Assembly (NCBI RefSeq): GCF_021134715.1
Contig: NC_060021.1
Coordinates: forward strand, 4,464,001-4,528,000
Source: Daphnia pulex
Taxonomy: Eukaryota; Arthropoda; Branchiopoda; Diplostraca; Daphniidae
Length of the DNA: 64,000 nucleotides
Direction of reading: 5' to 3'
This document shows, piece after piece, positions 20,999-29,345 of the stretch. Made by a program: the position numbers and the translations under genes. Position 1 is the stretch's first letter. Each line of letters starts with the position of its first letter. A model generated the notes under the pieces. It did not search any database, was not told the origin of the DNA, and was given only the letters and a program-made list of their open reading frames with translations.

Positions 20999-22167
20999 AT
21001 GGCTGATAGTGGATCGAGCTCATCTAGTTCAAGCTCAGAAAGTTCTAGTTCGTCATCGTCCAGCTCTTCCTCTTCATCAAGTGACTACTCGCGTAGAGGA
21101 GACCGCCGGCGCCGTCAGGCCCGCAACCGTGATCGCGAGAACGAGCGCGTGGCTGAGGGAGGCCGAGATCGTATCCAAGCCAATCCCGTCCATCCGCCTG
21201 TTTCCATGGATCAGCCCTTGCCAGTGAATGTGGTAGAACAACCAGCAGCTCAAGAGCATGGGGGACAGCAGCAGCACGAGATTGAAGGGGGCCTAGACGG
21301 ACAGCAAGGTCCGGTTGGGGCTCAGCCTAATCGCGTGGTTCGAGAATCTAGCAGGAAGAAGGTGCGCCCGTCAAGACGAGAGGGTAAAAGGTTGGTGAAG
21401 AGGTTGAGAAAGGGTGTGAGCAACAAGCGTGTGTCGAAAGTCAAGAAGCGCTACTCGGTGTCTTTCAGTGACAAGTTAGGTTTCAAAGTGCCTTCAATCG
21501 ATTTCCCGATGTACATGCTACTACAGAAGAAGCTAGGCAGTTCCGCGTCCAAGACCAACATCAACGAGGCCGAGAAAGTGCTTTACAAGTCGCAGCAGTC
21601 CCTTTTTCCCATGTTCCCGGTCCTCGCCTATTTGGAGCATCAGAATTTGCCAGGTGCTCAAGGGAAGGCAGTGAAAGATCTGGCCAACCTGGCGGGCAGG
21701 GCATTCTACGACATGTCAGACATGAGGCGCAGGAATGTTTTGGAGATCGTCGGCCCAAACGTTGTTTCTCTGGTGGATGATAGGGACAAGTTCAAGATAG
21801 AAGAGGACAAGGAGCTTTTCGGCACATCGGTGGTGAAAAAATTGAGGAAGGATGGGCAGTTCCTTAGCGACATCAACAGCCTAGATTTGGGAAAATCAAA
21901 ATCGAGATCGGTGAAGGATCGTTTGGCCCCACCGCCATCGTCCCCTGGTGATAGCAGACGACGCCAATACAACAACTACGGCAACAACGCGACCAACCAA
22001 CTTGGCTACCATCGTTATGACCAGGGCGGCTCCGGTGGAGCTCAACAGCAAGGCGCTCCTATACAGCCCAACCAGGCCGGATCCTTCGACTTTCGTCGCA
22101 ACAACGGTGCTCCGCCGACTAATCCGAACGACGCCGGTCCATCCAACGGAGGCTGGTTCAACAGAGG
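20999..22167 (+). CDS. DIRS Gag, main exon
   Basis: ATG at 20999 follows an A-rich leader. The protein opens with a long serine tract, then an Arg/Gln-rich region and a basic stretch (residues about 120-150, RKKVRPSRREGKRLVKRLRK). Next comes a likely capsid region with KVPSIDFPMYMLLQKKLG and ELFGTSVVKKLRK, then an Asn/Gly/Gln-rich tail. The frame runs on without a stop into reverse transcriptase. At 22168 the sequence GTATGTAA is a near-ideal splice donor. Using it would end this exon in NNGWFNRG-like context (GGWFNRG) and join to 25773. Homologous Gag segments occur in the relics at 38366-38480 and 47899-48473. Gag function is inferred from position and composition. Confidence 0.8.
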
Positions 22168-24242
22168 GTATGTAAATCATTCATTATACCGTTTAGACCC
22201 GTATCGCGTTAGCCCGGTTTTTATTGGAGGACGGATCAGGCATTATTGGAGGGCCTGGAGGCTCATCTCTGCGGACCCCTGGATCCTGGGGGTCGTGCAG
22301 GAGGGTTTCAGGTTAGAATTTGAGTTCTCTCCAGTAGCATGGATTGTTCCTCGCAATGCCGGGATGAGTGAGGCCCAGTTGTCTATCGGTAGACAAGAGG
22401 TAAAGGACCTCTTTCAAAAAGGGGCGATAATTGAGCCAAGCAGAGTCGAGTTTGTTAGTCCCATGTTTATTATTCCGAAAGCCACGGGGGGATTTAGGCC
22501 TATCATTAATCTAAAGAGACTCAATAAGTTCTTAATTCTCCGCCATTTCAAGATGGAAAACATTAATTCTCTCAGGCACCTTATTGTTAAGGGGGACTGG
22601 ATGGTCAAGTTGGACCTCAAAGACGCATACCTAACGGTGCCGGTCTTTGAGGGACACCAGAAATATTTGCAGTTTCTTTGGGAGGGGAAAGTCTACCAGT
22701 TTGTTTGTCTGCCGTTCGGTTTGGCTTCCGCTCCGTGGGCGTTCACAAAATTGCTCAAACCAGTAGTTGCCTTTTTGCGCAGTCTGGGTTGTCGCCTTGT
22801 AATTTACTTGGATGACCTCATTTTATTAGACCAGTGTAAAATCAGGCTCATGCAGACACTTTCATTCGTGAAGCACCTGCTTCAAGTGTTGGGTTTTATT
22901 ATTAATGATTTGAAATCCTCCCAGTCGCCACTTCAGTTTTTAGAGTTCTTGGGTCTGTTGGTGGATTCGGTAAATTTAAAAATCTTCCTCCCCGAAGATA
23001 AGATTGAGTCAATCCGAACTAAATTTTCCGAAGCGCTGGCCAAATCTTATCTGTCGCTTCGAGACTTAGCGAGCTTACTGGGCAGATTTAACTGGGCGGA
23101 ATCAGCGGTCCCTTTAGCTAGAGCGCACTACAGGGCCGTCCAGGCCGTGTATATTGGGCATTCCAGATTATGTGGGGGGGGGGGGGATTTGCGAGCCAAG
23201 ACCCCCCTATCACGTTTGTCCAAGATGGACCTGGCCTGGTGGATGGATAGATCGGTCTATGTACCAGGGAGGAACATGTTTGAAGCCGAGCCAGCCCTAA
23301 CTATTTGCGCCGATGCATCTTTAACGGGTTGGGGCGCAGTTTGTGGCGAGACAAGTACCGGGATGACCTGGACATCCGAGGAGAGTTCCCTTCACATCAA
23401 CGTGCTTGAGCTACAGGCGGCATTCAATGCCCTACAATCGTTTGCAGGTTTCGTAAGTAATTGTACAATCAGGCTGCGTTTGGACAATTCTACTGCAGTT
23501 TCGTATATTAATAGGGTGGGGGGGCACACGGTCCCATGCATTGAACGAACTCGCCATCAAAATAGCTCGTTGGTGCGAGACCAAGAATATCTCGTTGCAG
23601 GCAGAACATTTACCGGGAGTATTTAATGTCATTGCAGACAGGGAATCCCGCAGGAGAATCGATTGGAGCGATTGGCGACTGAATCCGGAGGCTTTCAGGA
23701 GTCTGATGGAAGTATGGCCAATGAGGGTCGACCTATTTTCCAACCCTTGGAACGCGCAGCTCGAAACATTTGTCAGCTGGAATGCACAGCCGGGCGCGTG
23801 GGCGACGAATGCGTTTTCATTGAGCTGGAGATCAATGAAGGGTTACGCTTTCCCCCCCTTTTCGGTGATTCGGGATTGTTTATCCAAGATCCGGAGAGAC
23901 AGAGCGTCAATAGTGGTGGTCACCCCGCTTTGGACGAGCCAGCCATGGTTCCCGTCGCTGCTGGGCCTCTCTTGCGATGTCCCGCAAATTTTCCGCCCGT
24001 CCGAGAACCTCCTAGTATCAGCACAGGGAGAGCGGAATCCGTTATGCGAGGTGGCCAGCTTCCGCCTCGTCGCATGGATGTTATCCGGGGAAGATTCGAA
24101 GGGGAGGGATTTTCGAGCGAGGTGGTCGACTTATTCATGTCGGCGACACGAGACAACACAAACTCCGCTTACGCTTCAGCCTGGCGAATTTGGTCAGATT
24201 GGTGTGTGGGAAGGGGTGCCGATCCCCTGTGTAATGATGTAA
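22168..24242 (+). CDS. DIRS Pol: reverse transcriptase and RNase H, with a frameshift
   Basis: Continues the Gag frame. Reverse transcriptase blocks: FVSPMFIIPKATGGFRPI, VKLDLKDAYLTVPV, FVCLPFGLASAPWAFTK and the catalytic VIYLDDLIL. RNase H follows with TICADASLTGWGAVCG, HINVLELQAAFNAL and RLDNSTAVSYINR. At a G-run (about 23516-23523) the frame shifts. The second frame (from 23541) carries NELAIKIARWCE, QAEHLPGVFNVIADRESR and LNPEAFRSLMEVW, and ends at 24242. It overlaps the recombinase frame, as is usual in DIRS elements. I see no separate start codon context, so expression as a Gag-Pol fusion from unspliced RNA is inferred. The G-run shift may be a sequencing error. Confidence 0.9.
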
Positions 24243-25066
24243 CTGTGGTAACTTCCTTCCTAGCCGACCAGGCCAAGTCTAAAGCGTATAGCACGATTGG
24301 TGTATATCACTCCGCTCTGTCCCAAACGTTACCCCCCCCCCCTGAAGGGCTCCCCTATAGGTGAACACCCCATGGTCGTTTTGCTGATGAAAGGTATTCG
24401 AAATCAGAACCCCCCTAGACCTAAATATCAGTCCACTTGGGATGTTGATATGGTTCTTAACTATCTCAGAGGGCAGAAGAACGCTTCACTTTCGGTGGGA
24501 GCGTTGGCCTCAAAACTAGCCACTCTCCTGTCCCTGGCAACTCTCTACAGAGCCAGCGAACTGGCCGGAATTGACAAAAGATCGATCAGCTTCACCGCGG
24601 AAGGAGTCTCCTTTTCGCTCTCCAAATTCAGGAAGGCCCAAAGAGGAGGTGCCCTTCAATCAATTTTCCTTAAAAAACTCGCCGACGAACAACTTGACCC
24701 GGGAAGGTGTCTCAGTCGGTATTGTGAAGTGACGGAGAAATATCGCACCGACAAGAACAGCGAGAGTTTGTTCATCGGTTCAGTGGGCCAGCATGCACCC
24801 CCATGTGCACAAGTTCAACGATTTCAGCCTGGATTAAAAAGGAACTGAAAGCAGCCGGGGTTGATACGGAGCGTTTTTCGGGCCACTCCACCCGTGGGGC
24901 TGCAGCGTCCAAAGCAGCGGCTTCGGGAGTATCAGTAGAATCGATCCTGAGTGCTGGGCACTGGTCAGCAGAATCCACATTCACTAGATTCTACAGGAGA
25001 GACGCGGCCATCAACCCGAGCACATCGGTGGCAGGAGCGGTCCTTTCACTAGGCAATATCGCCTAG
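23663..25066 (+). CDS. DIRS tyrosine recombinase, two frame breaks
   Basis: Three overlapping frames make one recombinase. The N-terminal core-binding part has DNTNSAYASAWRIWSDW. It breaks at the C-run at about 24331-24341. The middle part has LATLYRASELAG, supplying the first catalytic Arg. A second break is at the C-run near 24796. The C-terminal part has FSGHSTRGAAASKAA (His-x-x-Arg), LSAGHWSAESTF (His/Trp) and RFYRRD (nucleophilic Tyr). It should resolve and integrate circular element DNA in place of an integrase. A likely start is the Met at 24044, before DVIRGRF, inside the Pol frame. Both breaks lie at cytosine runs, so the gene may be intact in reality. Confidence 0.88.
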
Positions 25067-25517
25067 TGGGTACGGTTTTTCTTTAATTTCTCACTATCAG
25101 CTTCATAGTGTTAACGGATTTTTTGTTGTCTCAGTTTTTATAAGTTCTGTCGTGCACGCAAACCCTCGTTAAATTTATGCCCTACACATTCCCTGTTATT
25201 TGCCCTTATCCTGGCCTCTAATACCTACCTTATACCTATGGTTCCAACACCATCCGCGAGTGGCGCCAAGGGAACGAGGAAATGGCAGAAACGTTTAAAG
25301 AGTATCGCCCCCCCCCCGCTTTTCATTTTGTTCTGTCTAATGTTTTTAGACAGCCAGTGGTGTAAGTTAGAAATGGGGACCTTTCGTTTTTTCCTAACGT
25401 TTATTGGTTTTTATGCATAGGCATGGTTAAGGCATTAGGCACTATACATGGTTTAAGAGCACGTAATGGGTGGAAACTTAAGTGTATGTAGGGGACTTAA
25501 GTTAATGGCTTTAAATT
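25067..25517 (+). other. Noncoding region between recombinase and internal complementary region
   Basis: About 450 bases after the recombinase stop, without a convincing frame. Inside the proposed pol-containing intron. Confidence 0.6.
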
Positions 25518-25623
25518 CACTAGTTCAAATCGATTTGAACAATCGATATACAATTGGAAATTGTCTCAGGTACTCCGCCAAGACAATTAAGATTGTATGA
25601 GATAGAGAGAATCGATTTGAACT
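25518..25623 (+). repeat. DIRS internal complementary region (circle junction template)
   Basis: The first part (CACTAGTTCAAATCGATTTG to ATACAATT) is the reverse complement of the extreme left end. The second part (GGAAATTGTCTCAGGTACTC to AATCGATTTGAACT) is the reverse complement of the extreme right end. The two meet at CAATTGG. This fits the DIRS1 model, where this region bridges both ends of the cDNA so it can be closed into a circle. Confidence 0.93.
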
Positions 25624-25772
25624 GTAATTTCCTCCCGCCCTCCCGTTACAGTCAATCGATCCAGTTGGCATTCATAATCTTTAGTGTTTTTGATCCAGTC
25701 AAATTCCACCAACTGTTTCTTTCCTATGTCAATTTCTAATGTTATGTCCTTGTTTCAATTTACCTTCTGCAG

Positions 25773-25839
25773 ATACGCTAATGGCTATTCGCGCGGTAGG
25801 GGAGGCAGAGGAGGAAGCCGTGGTCGTGGAAACTTTTGA
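25773..25839 (+). CDS. DIRS Gag, 3' exon (RGG-rich tail)
   Basis: A polypyrimidine tract and TTCTGCAG acceptor end at 25772. The exon completes the split glycine codon of 22166-22167 and reads YANGYSRGRGGRGGSRGRG then NF and a TGA at 25837-25839. RGG repeats bind RNA, a plausible Gag nucleocapsid function. It has no start of its own and makes sense only if spliced to a donor upstream in the matching phase, which 22168 provides. The intron would be 3605 bases and include all of pol and the internal complementary region. Confidence 0.72.
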
Positions 25840-25882
25840 AGTTGCAAGATAAACCCACCACCCACCCATTGTATTATTATTT

Positions 25883-25994
25883 AAAATGGTCTGAAGAGGG
25901 GCGTGATGATGTAGTACCGACGGGGAGTTATTTTCTTACCCTACCCCCTTTCAAATGCTAGAATACAATTGGTCAACACTAGTTCAAATCGATT
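25883..25994 (-). repeat. DIRS right inverted terminal repeat
   Basis: Inverted copy of 20819-20930. The outer extension from 25995 to about 26050 (CTCTCTATCTCATACAATCT onward) is specific to the right end and is matched by the internal complementary region. Confidence 0.93.
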
Positions 25995-26111
25995 CTCTCT
26001 ATCTCATACAATCTTAATTGTCTTGGCGGAGTACCTGAGACAATTTCCGATTGAATTTATTATTACTGTTCATACGATCTTCACTTAATTGTTGATAAGG
26101 ATAATAATACA

Positions 26112-26184
26112 GCCCGGTTAGCTCAGACGGTAGAGCGCGGGACTTTTAATCCTGAGGTCGAGGGTTCAAATACCTCATCGGGCG
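26112..26184 (+). tRNA. tRNA-Lys(TTT)
   Basis: Best Lys copy: acceptor GCCCGGT/ATCGGGC, anticodon stem GGGA/TCCT with loop CTTTTAA, good A box. The T-stem still has G53 facing A61 (GAGGG/ACCTC), as in most Lys copies here, so activity is doubtful. Confidence 0.7.
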
Positions 26185-26310
26185 TGAAACGTAGGATGTG
26201 TTCTAGATATGTGTTGGTGTTCGATACGGGATAATTTTCCTGTAATTCAATGGTGCAGATAAACTGAGATAATCTGTCTTTAGATGAAAAACGTCACGAA
26301 ATGAAATGTC

Positions 26311-26392
26311 GACGAGGTGACCGAGCGGTTAAGGTGATGGACTGCTAATCCATTGTGCATTGCACGCATGGGTTCGAATCCCATCCTCGTCG
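26311..26392 (+). tRNA. tRNA-Ser(GCT)
   Basis: 82 nt type II tRNA: acceptor GACGAGG/CCTCGTC, anticodon stem ATGGA/TCCAT with loop CTGCTAA, long variable arm, T-arm ATGGGTTCGAATCCCAT. The D-stem has an A10:T25 pair in place of the common G:C, so pairing is kept. Confidence 0.93.
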
Positions 26393-26511
26393 AAAGGAGT
26401 AGTTAGGGATATTGGCAACTGTAACGCACTCCAATTGCTATGCATTTATCATGTGTTCATGGCATATAAATGTAGAAACTTAGTCTTCAAGCCACTGTAG
26501 TAATATATCAA

Positions 26512-26583
26512 GGTTCTATGGTGTAATGGTTAGCACTTCAGACTCTGACTCTGACAATCTGAGTTCAAATCTCAGTAGGACCT
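26512..26583 (+). tRNA. tRNA-Gln(CTG)
   Basis: All stems pair: GGTTCTA/TAGGACC, TCAGA/TCTGA, CTGAG/CTCAG; loop CTCTGAC. A run of T follows directly as terminator. Confidence 0.93.
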
Positions 26584-27043
26584 TTTTTATCAGATAGCGA
26601 GATCGTTGCAAGAAAGGCCAGTCAAGACTTTTTCCCACAGTGCAACCCTCTCTTTTAGAGCTTATGCATTGCGTTACTGATGGATTAGGGTACTTGGTTC
26701 TCGTGAGTTATTCTACAACAGTACGTTATTACGCCAGGCTGTCGGAGGTTGCTGTACATGTTCGTTGCAAATCGTTATTTCTTCAAGTCACCGTCATAGC
26801 CACTTCAAAGTATGTCTGTTTGCATCCATCCCCAAATACATCCGAGGGACACTATATCTTGCAAACAGCCTACAATTAGCAAAGAACACTTTCGTAATGG
26901 CGAGCACAACCCCATCGACGAAAAAACCATAATCGACGTAAACACCACAACCCTTTCTATCCTTTTCAAAACGAAGCACAGTTTAGTATTTTGCTGCGTC
27001 TAAAGTTGGACTTGAATTTTTACAAGAGGTAAAATGAAACAAA

Positions 27044-27116
27044 TGCCCCGAGTGAGGTTCGAACTCACGACCTCGAGATTATGAGACTCGCGCGCTGCCT
27101 ACTGCGCTATCGAGGC
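27044..27116 (-). tRNA. tRNA-Met(CAT), elongator
   Basis: Intact cloverleaf, consensus copy of the array; loop CTCATAA, T-arm GTGAGTTCGAACCTCAC. Confidence 0.92.
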
Positions 27117-27185
27117 GGCTTGAACGCTGAACTTGAACGCTATAACAAATTATTACCAACTGTCTTCCTTGAAACGCAAGTAAAT

Positions 27186-27258
27186 CGAGCTTGCCAGGAG
27201 TCAAACCTGGAATCTACTGATCCGTAGTCAGGCGCGTTATCCATTGCGCCACAAACCC
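27186..27258 (-). tRNA. tRNA-Arg(ACG)
   Basis: Same as the other full Arg copies, with loop CTACGGA and T-loop TTTGACT. Confidence 0.8.
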
Positions 27259-27436
27259 ATACTATACGACGAACAATACTAATTGTAAAAAACAACTACT
27301 TGTTTTGGACAGAAAGGGATCAGGTTTGAATCATGTCTTTACTAGTGAAGTCATGTTTTAAGCCTTTAACATGAATTGAATTTATTATTACTGTTCATAC
27401 GATCTTCACTTAATTGTTGATAAGGATAATAATACA

Positions 27437-27509
27437 GCCCGGTTAGCGCAGACGGTAGAGCGCGGTTCTTTTAATCCTGAGGTAGAGGGTTCAAATACCT
27501 CATCGGGCG
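27437..27509 (+). pseudogene. tRNA-Lys(TTT), degenerate
   Basis: The anticodon stem is broken (CGGTT before CTTTTAA), the A box reads TTAGCGCAGACGG, and the T-stem has the shared G53:A61 mismatch. Confidence 0.7.
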
Positions 27510-27635
27510 TGAAACGTAGGATGTGTTCTAGATATGTGTTGGTGTTCGATACGGGATAATTATCCTGTAATTCAGTGGTGCAGATAAACTGAGATAATCT
27601 GTCTTTAGATGAAAAACGTCACGAAATGAAATGTC

Positions 27636-27717
27636 GACGAGGTGACCGAGCGGTTAAGGTGATGGACTGCTAATCCATTGTGCATTGCACGCATGGGTTC
27701 GAATCCCATCCTCGTCG
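27636..27717 (+). tRNA. tRNA-Ser(GCT)
   Basis: Identical in every stem to 26311-26392. Confidence 0.93.
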
Positions 27718-27837
27718 AAAGGAGTAGATAGAGATATTGGCAACTGTAACGCACTCCAATTGCTATGCATTTATCAGGTGTTCATGGCATATTAATGTAG
27801 AAACTTAGTCTTCAAGCCTCTTTAGTAACTATATCAA

Positions 27838-27909
27838 GGTTCTATGGTGTAATAGTTAGCACTTCAGACTCTGACTCTGACAATCTGAGTTCAAATCTCA
27901 GTAGGACCT
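27838..27909 (+). tRNA. tRNA-Gln(CTG)
   Basis: Like 26512-26583 except for one D-loop change (AATAGTTAG). All stems pair. Confidence 0.88.
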
Positions 27910-28369
27910 TTTTTACCAGATAGCGAGATCGTTGCAAGAAAGGCCAGTCAAGACTTTTTCCCACAGTGCAACCCTCTCTTTTAGAGCTTATGCATTGCGT
28001 TGCTGATGGATTAGGGTACTTGGTTCTGGTGAGTTATTCTAAAACAGTGCGTTATTACGCCAGGCTGTCGGAGGTTGCTGTACATGTTCGTTGCAAATCG
28101 TTATTTCTTCAAATCACCGTCATTGCCACTTCAAAGTATGTCTGTTTGCATCCATCCCCAAATACATCCGAGGGACACTATATCTTGCAAACAGCCTACA
28201 ATTAGCAAACAACACTTTCGTAATGGCGAGCACAACCCCATCGACGTAAAAACCATAATCGACGTAAACACCACAACCCTTTCTATCCTTTTCAAAACGA
28301 AGCACGGTTTAGTATTTTGCTCCGTCTAAAGTTGGACTTGAATTTTTACAAGAGGTAAAATGAAACAAA

Positions 28370-28441
28370 TGCCCGAGTGAGGTTCAAACTCACGACCTCG
28401 AGATTATGAGACTCGCGCGCTGCCTACTGCGCTATCGAGGC
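28370..28441 (-). pseudogene. tRNA-Met(CAT) with acceptor deletion
   Basis: One base missing from the 3' acceptor strand (GCCCGAG in place of GCCCCGAG on the plus strand), so the acceptor stem is 6 bp or bulged; also a T-loop change (TTTGAAC). Confidence 0.65.
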
Positions 28442-28505
28442 GGCCATCATCCTTGAACGCTATAACAAATTATTACCAACTGTCTTCCTTGAAACGCAAG
28501 TAAAT

Positions 28506-28949
28506 CGAGCTTGCCAGGAGTCAAACCTGGAATCTTCTGATCTTGTTTGCTTCGGACACACCGGAATGAAACTTCAGAGTCGCAATTAACTGGAGTCGAA
28601 TGTATTTCGGCTCAGGGAAAAACGGGAACACAAAATCGGGTTTAGGCGACGGGACGGTATTTGCCAGCTATACGTCCCCACGTTAAACACAGAGAAAAAA
28701 CAGAATTTGGAAAGCGAAACTGAAACGTAAAGTGTGGAGCGTCGGCACACGTGCGCTCTACACCAGATAAACTCTAAGTGAATAATCTTCTCGGTTTGGC
28801 TCCTTCCTTCTTGCCCGATTCCCTTACTCTCCTTACAGGCGTTGCCGGATTGATTTTCTTTGATTCGAGTGGGTCCGAAAAATTGACAGCTTTGGGAATC
28901 TTAGACTTTCCAACAGATCCGTAGTCAGGCGCGTTATCCATTGCGCCCA
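28506..28949 (-). pseudogene. tRNA-Arg(ACG) split by an LTR-like insertion
   Basis: 28506-28543 and 28916 to about 28949 are the two parts of an Arg gene, cut in the anticodon arm. The 5' end is also truncated (GCGCCCAACTG in place of GCGCCACAAACCC on the plus strand). The Lys gene that should follow is missing. Confidence 0.85.
28544..28915. mobile_element. Probable solo LTR inside tRNA-Arg
   Basis: 372 bases starting TGTTTGCTTCGG and ending CTTTCCAACA (TG...CA), flanked by GATCT (28539-28543) and GATCC (28916-28920). The uninterrupted gene has GATCC once, so a 5-bp duplication with one later change is likely. No coding sequence. The ends and duplication fit a solo LTR left by recombination between the LTRs of a retrotransposon. 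It does not match the copia LTRs in this window. Confidence 0.65.
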
Positions 28950-28988
28950 ACTGAGATAATTTGGCTTTAGATTAAAAACGTCAATGTC

Positions 28989-29070
28989 GAAAAGGTTAGC
29001 GAGCGGTTAAGGTGATGGACTGCTAATCCATTGAGCATTGCACGCATGGGTTCAAATCCCATCCTCGCCG
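28989..29070 (+). pseudogene. tRNA-Ser(GCT), degenerate
   Basis: Anticodon arm and T-arm are recognisable, but the acceptor strands (GAAAAGG and CCTCGCC) no longer pair, and the A box has changed to TTAGCGAGCGG. Confidence 0.7.
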
Positions 29071-29189
29071 AAAGGAGTAGTTAGGGATATTGGCAACTGT
29101 AACGCACTCCAATTACTAGCAATGATCAGGGGTTCATGGCATATCAATGTAGAAACTTAGTGTTCAAGCCACAGTAGGATATTTATCAA

Positions 29190-29261
29190 TTTTCTACAGT
29201 GTAATGGTTAGCACTTCAGACTCTGACTCTGACAAACTGAGTTCTAATCTCAGTAGGACCT
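29190..29261 (+). pseudogene. tRNA-Gln(CTG), degenerate
   Basis: Loop CTCTGAC kept, but the 5' acceptor reads TTTTCTA, the T-loop is TTCTAAT, and stem pairs are lost. Last tRNA of the array; similarity ends near 29345. Confidence 0.7.
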
Positions 29262-29345
29262 ATTTTACCAGATAGCGAGATCGTTGCAAGAAAGGCCAGT
29301 CAAGACTTTTTCCCACAGTGCAACCCTCTCTTTTAGATTTTATGC

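Larger units (their letters stand above)
20804..26050 (+). mobile_element. DIRS1-like tyrosine-recombinase retrotransposon, near complete
   Basis: Defined by inverted terminal repeats (20819-20930 and 25883-25994), end-specific extensions, and an internal complementary region (25518-25623) that is the reverse complement of the two outer ends joined together. It encodes Gag, reverse transcriptase/RNase H and a tyrosine recombinase. No target duplication: the empty cassette at 27370-27395 reads ACATGAATTGAATTTATT, and the element sits exactly within ATTG. That is the DIRS mode of integration, in which a recombinase inserts a circular DNA. It lies between the Arg and Lys genes of a tRNA cassette. 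Three frame breaks occur, at G or C runs. Confidence 0.95.
6335..29345. repeat. Tandem array of five-tRNA cassettes, interrupted by transposons
   Basis: A unit of about 1.3 kb recurs with the order Arg(-), Lys(+), Ser(+), Gln(+), a roughly 460-base spacer, Met(-). Spacers are near identical between the copies at 18.5-20.8 and 26.0-28.5 kb, and more diverged in the first (6.4-7.5 kb, with Met at 11.8 kb) and last (29.0-29.3 kb) units. About six units can be counted. Insertions split the array: Sola-like 7504-11698, a ~600-base repeat block carrying copia (about 11925-18490), DIRS 20804-26050, and a putative solo LTR 28544-28915. Outer units carry the most tRNA damage, as expected when unequal crossing over homogenises the centre. 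Confidence 0.9.
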
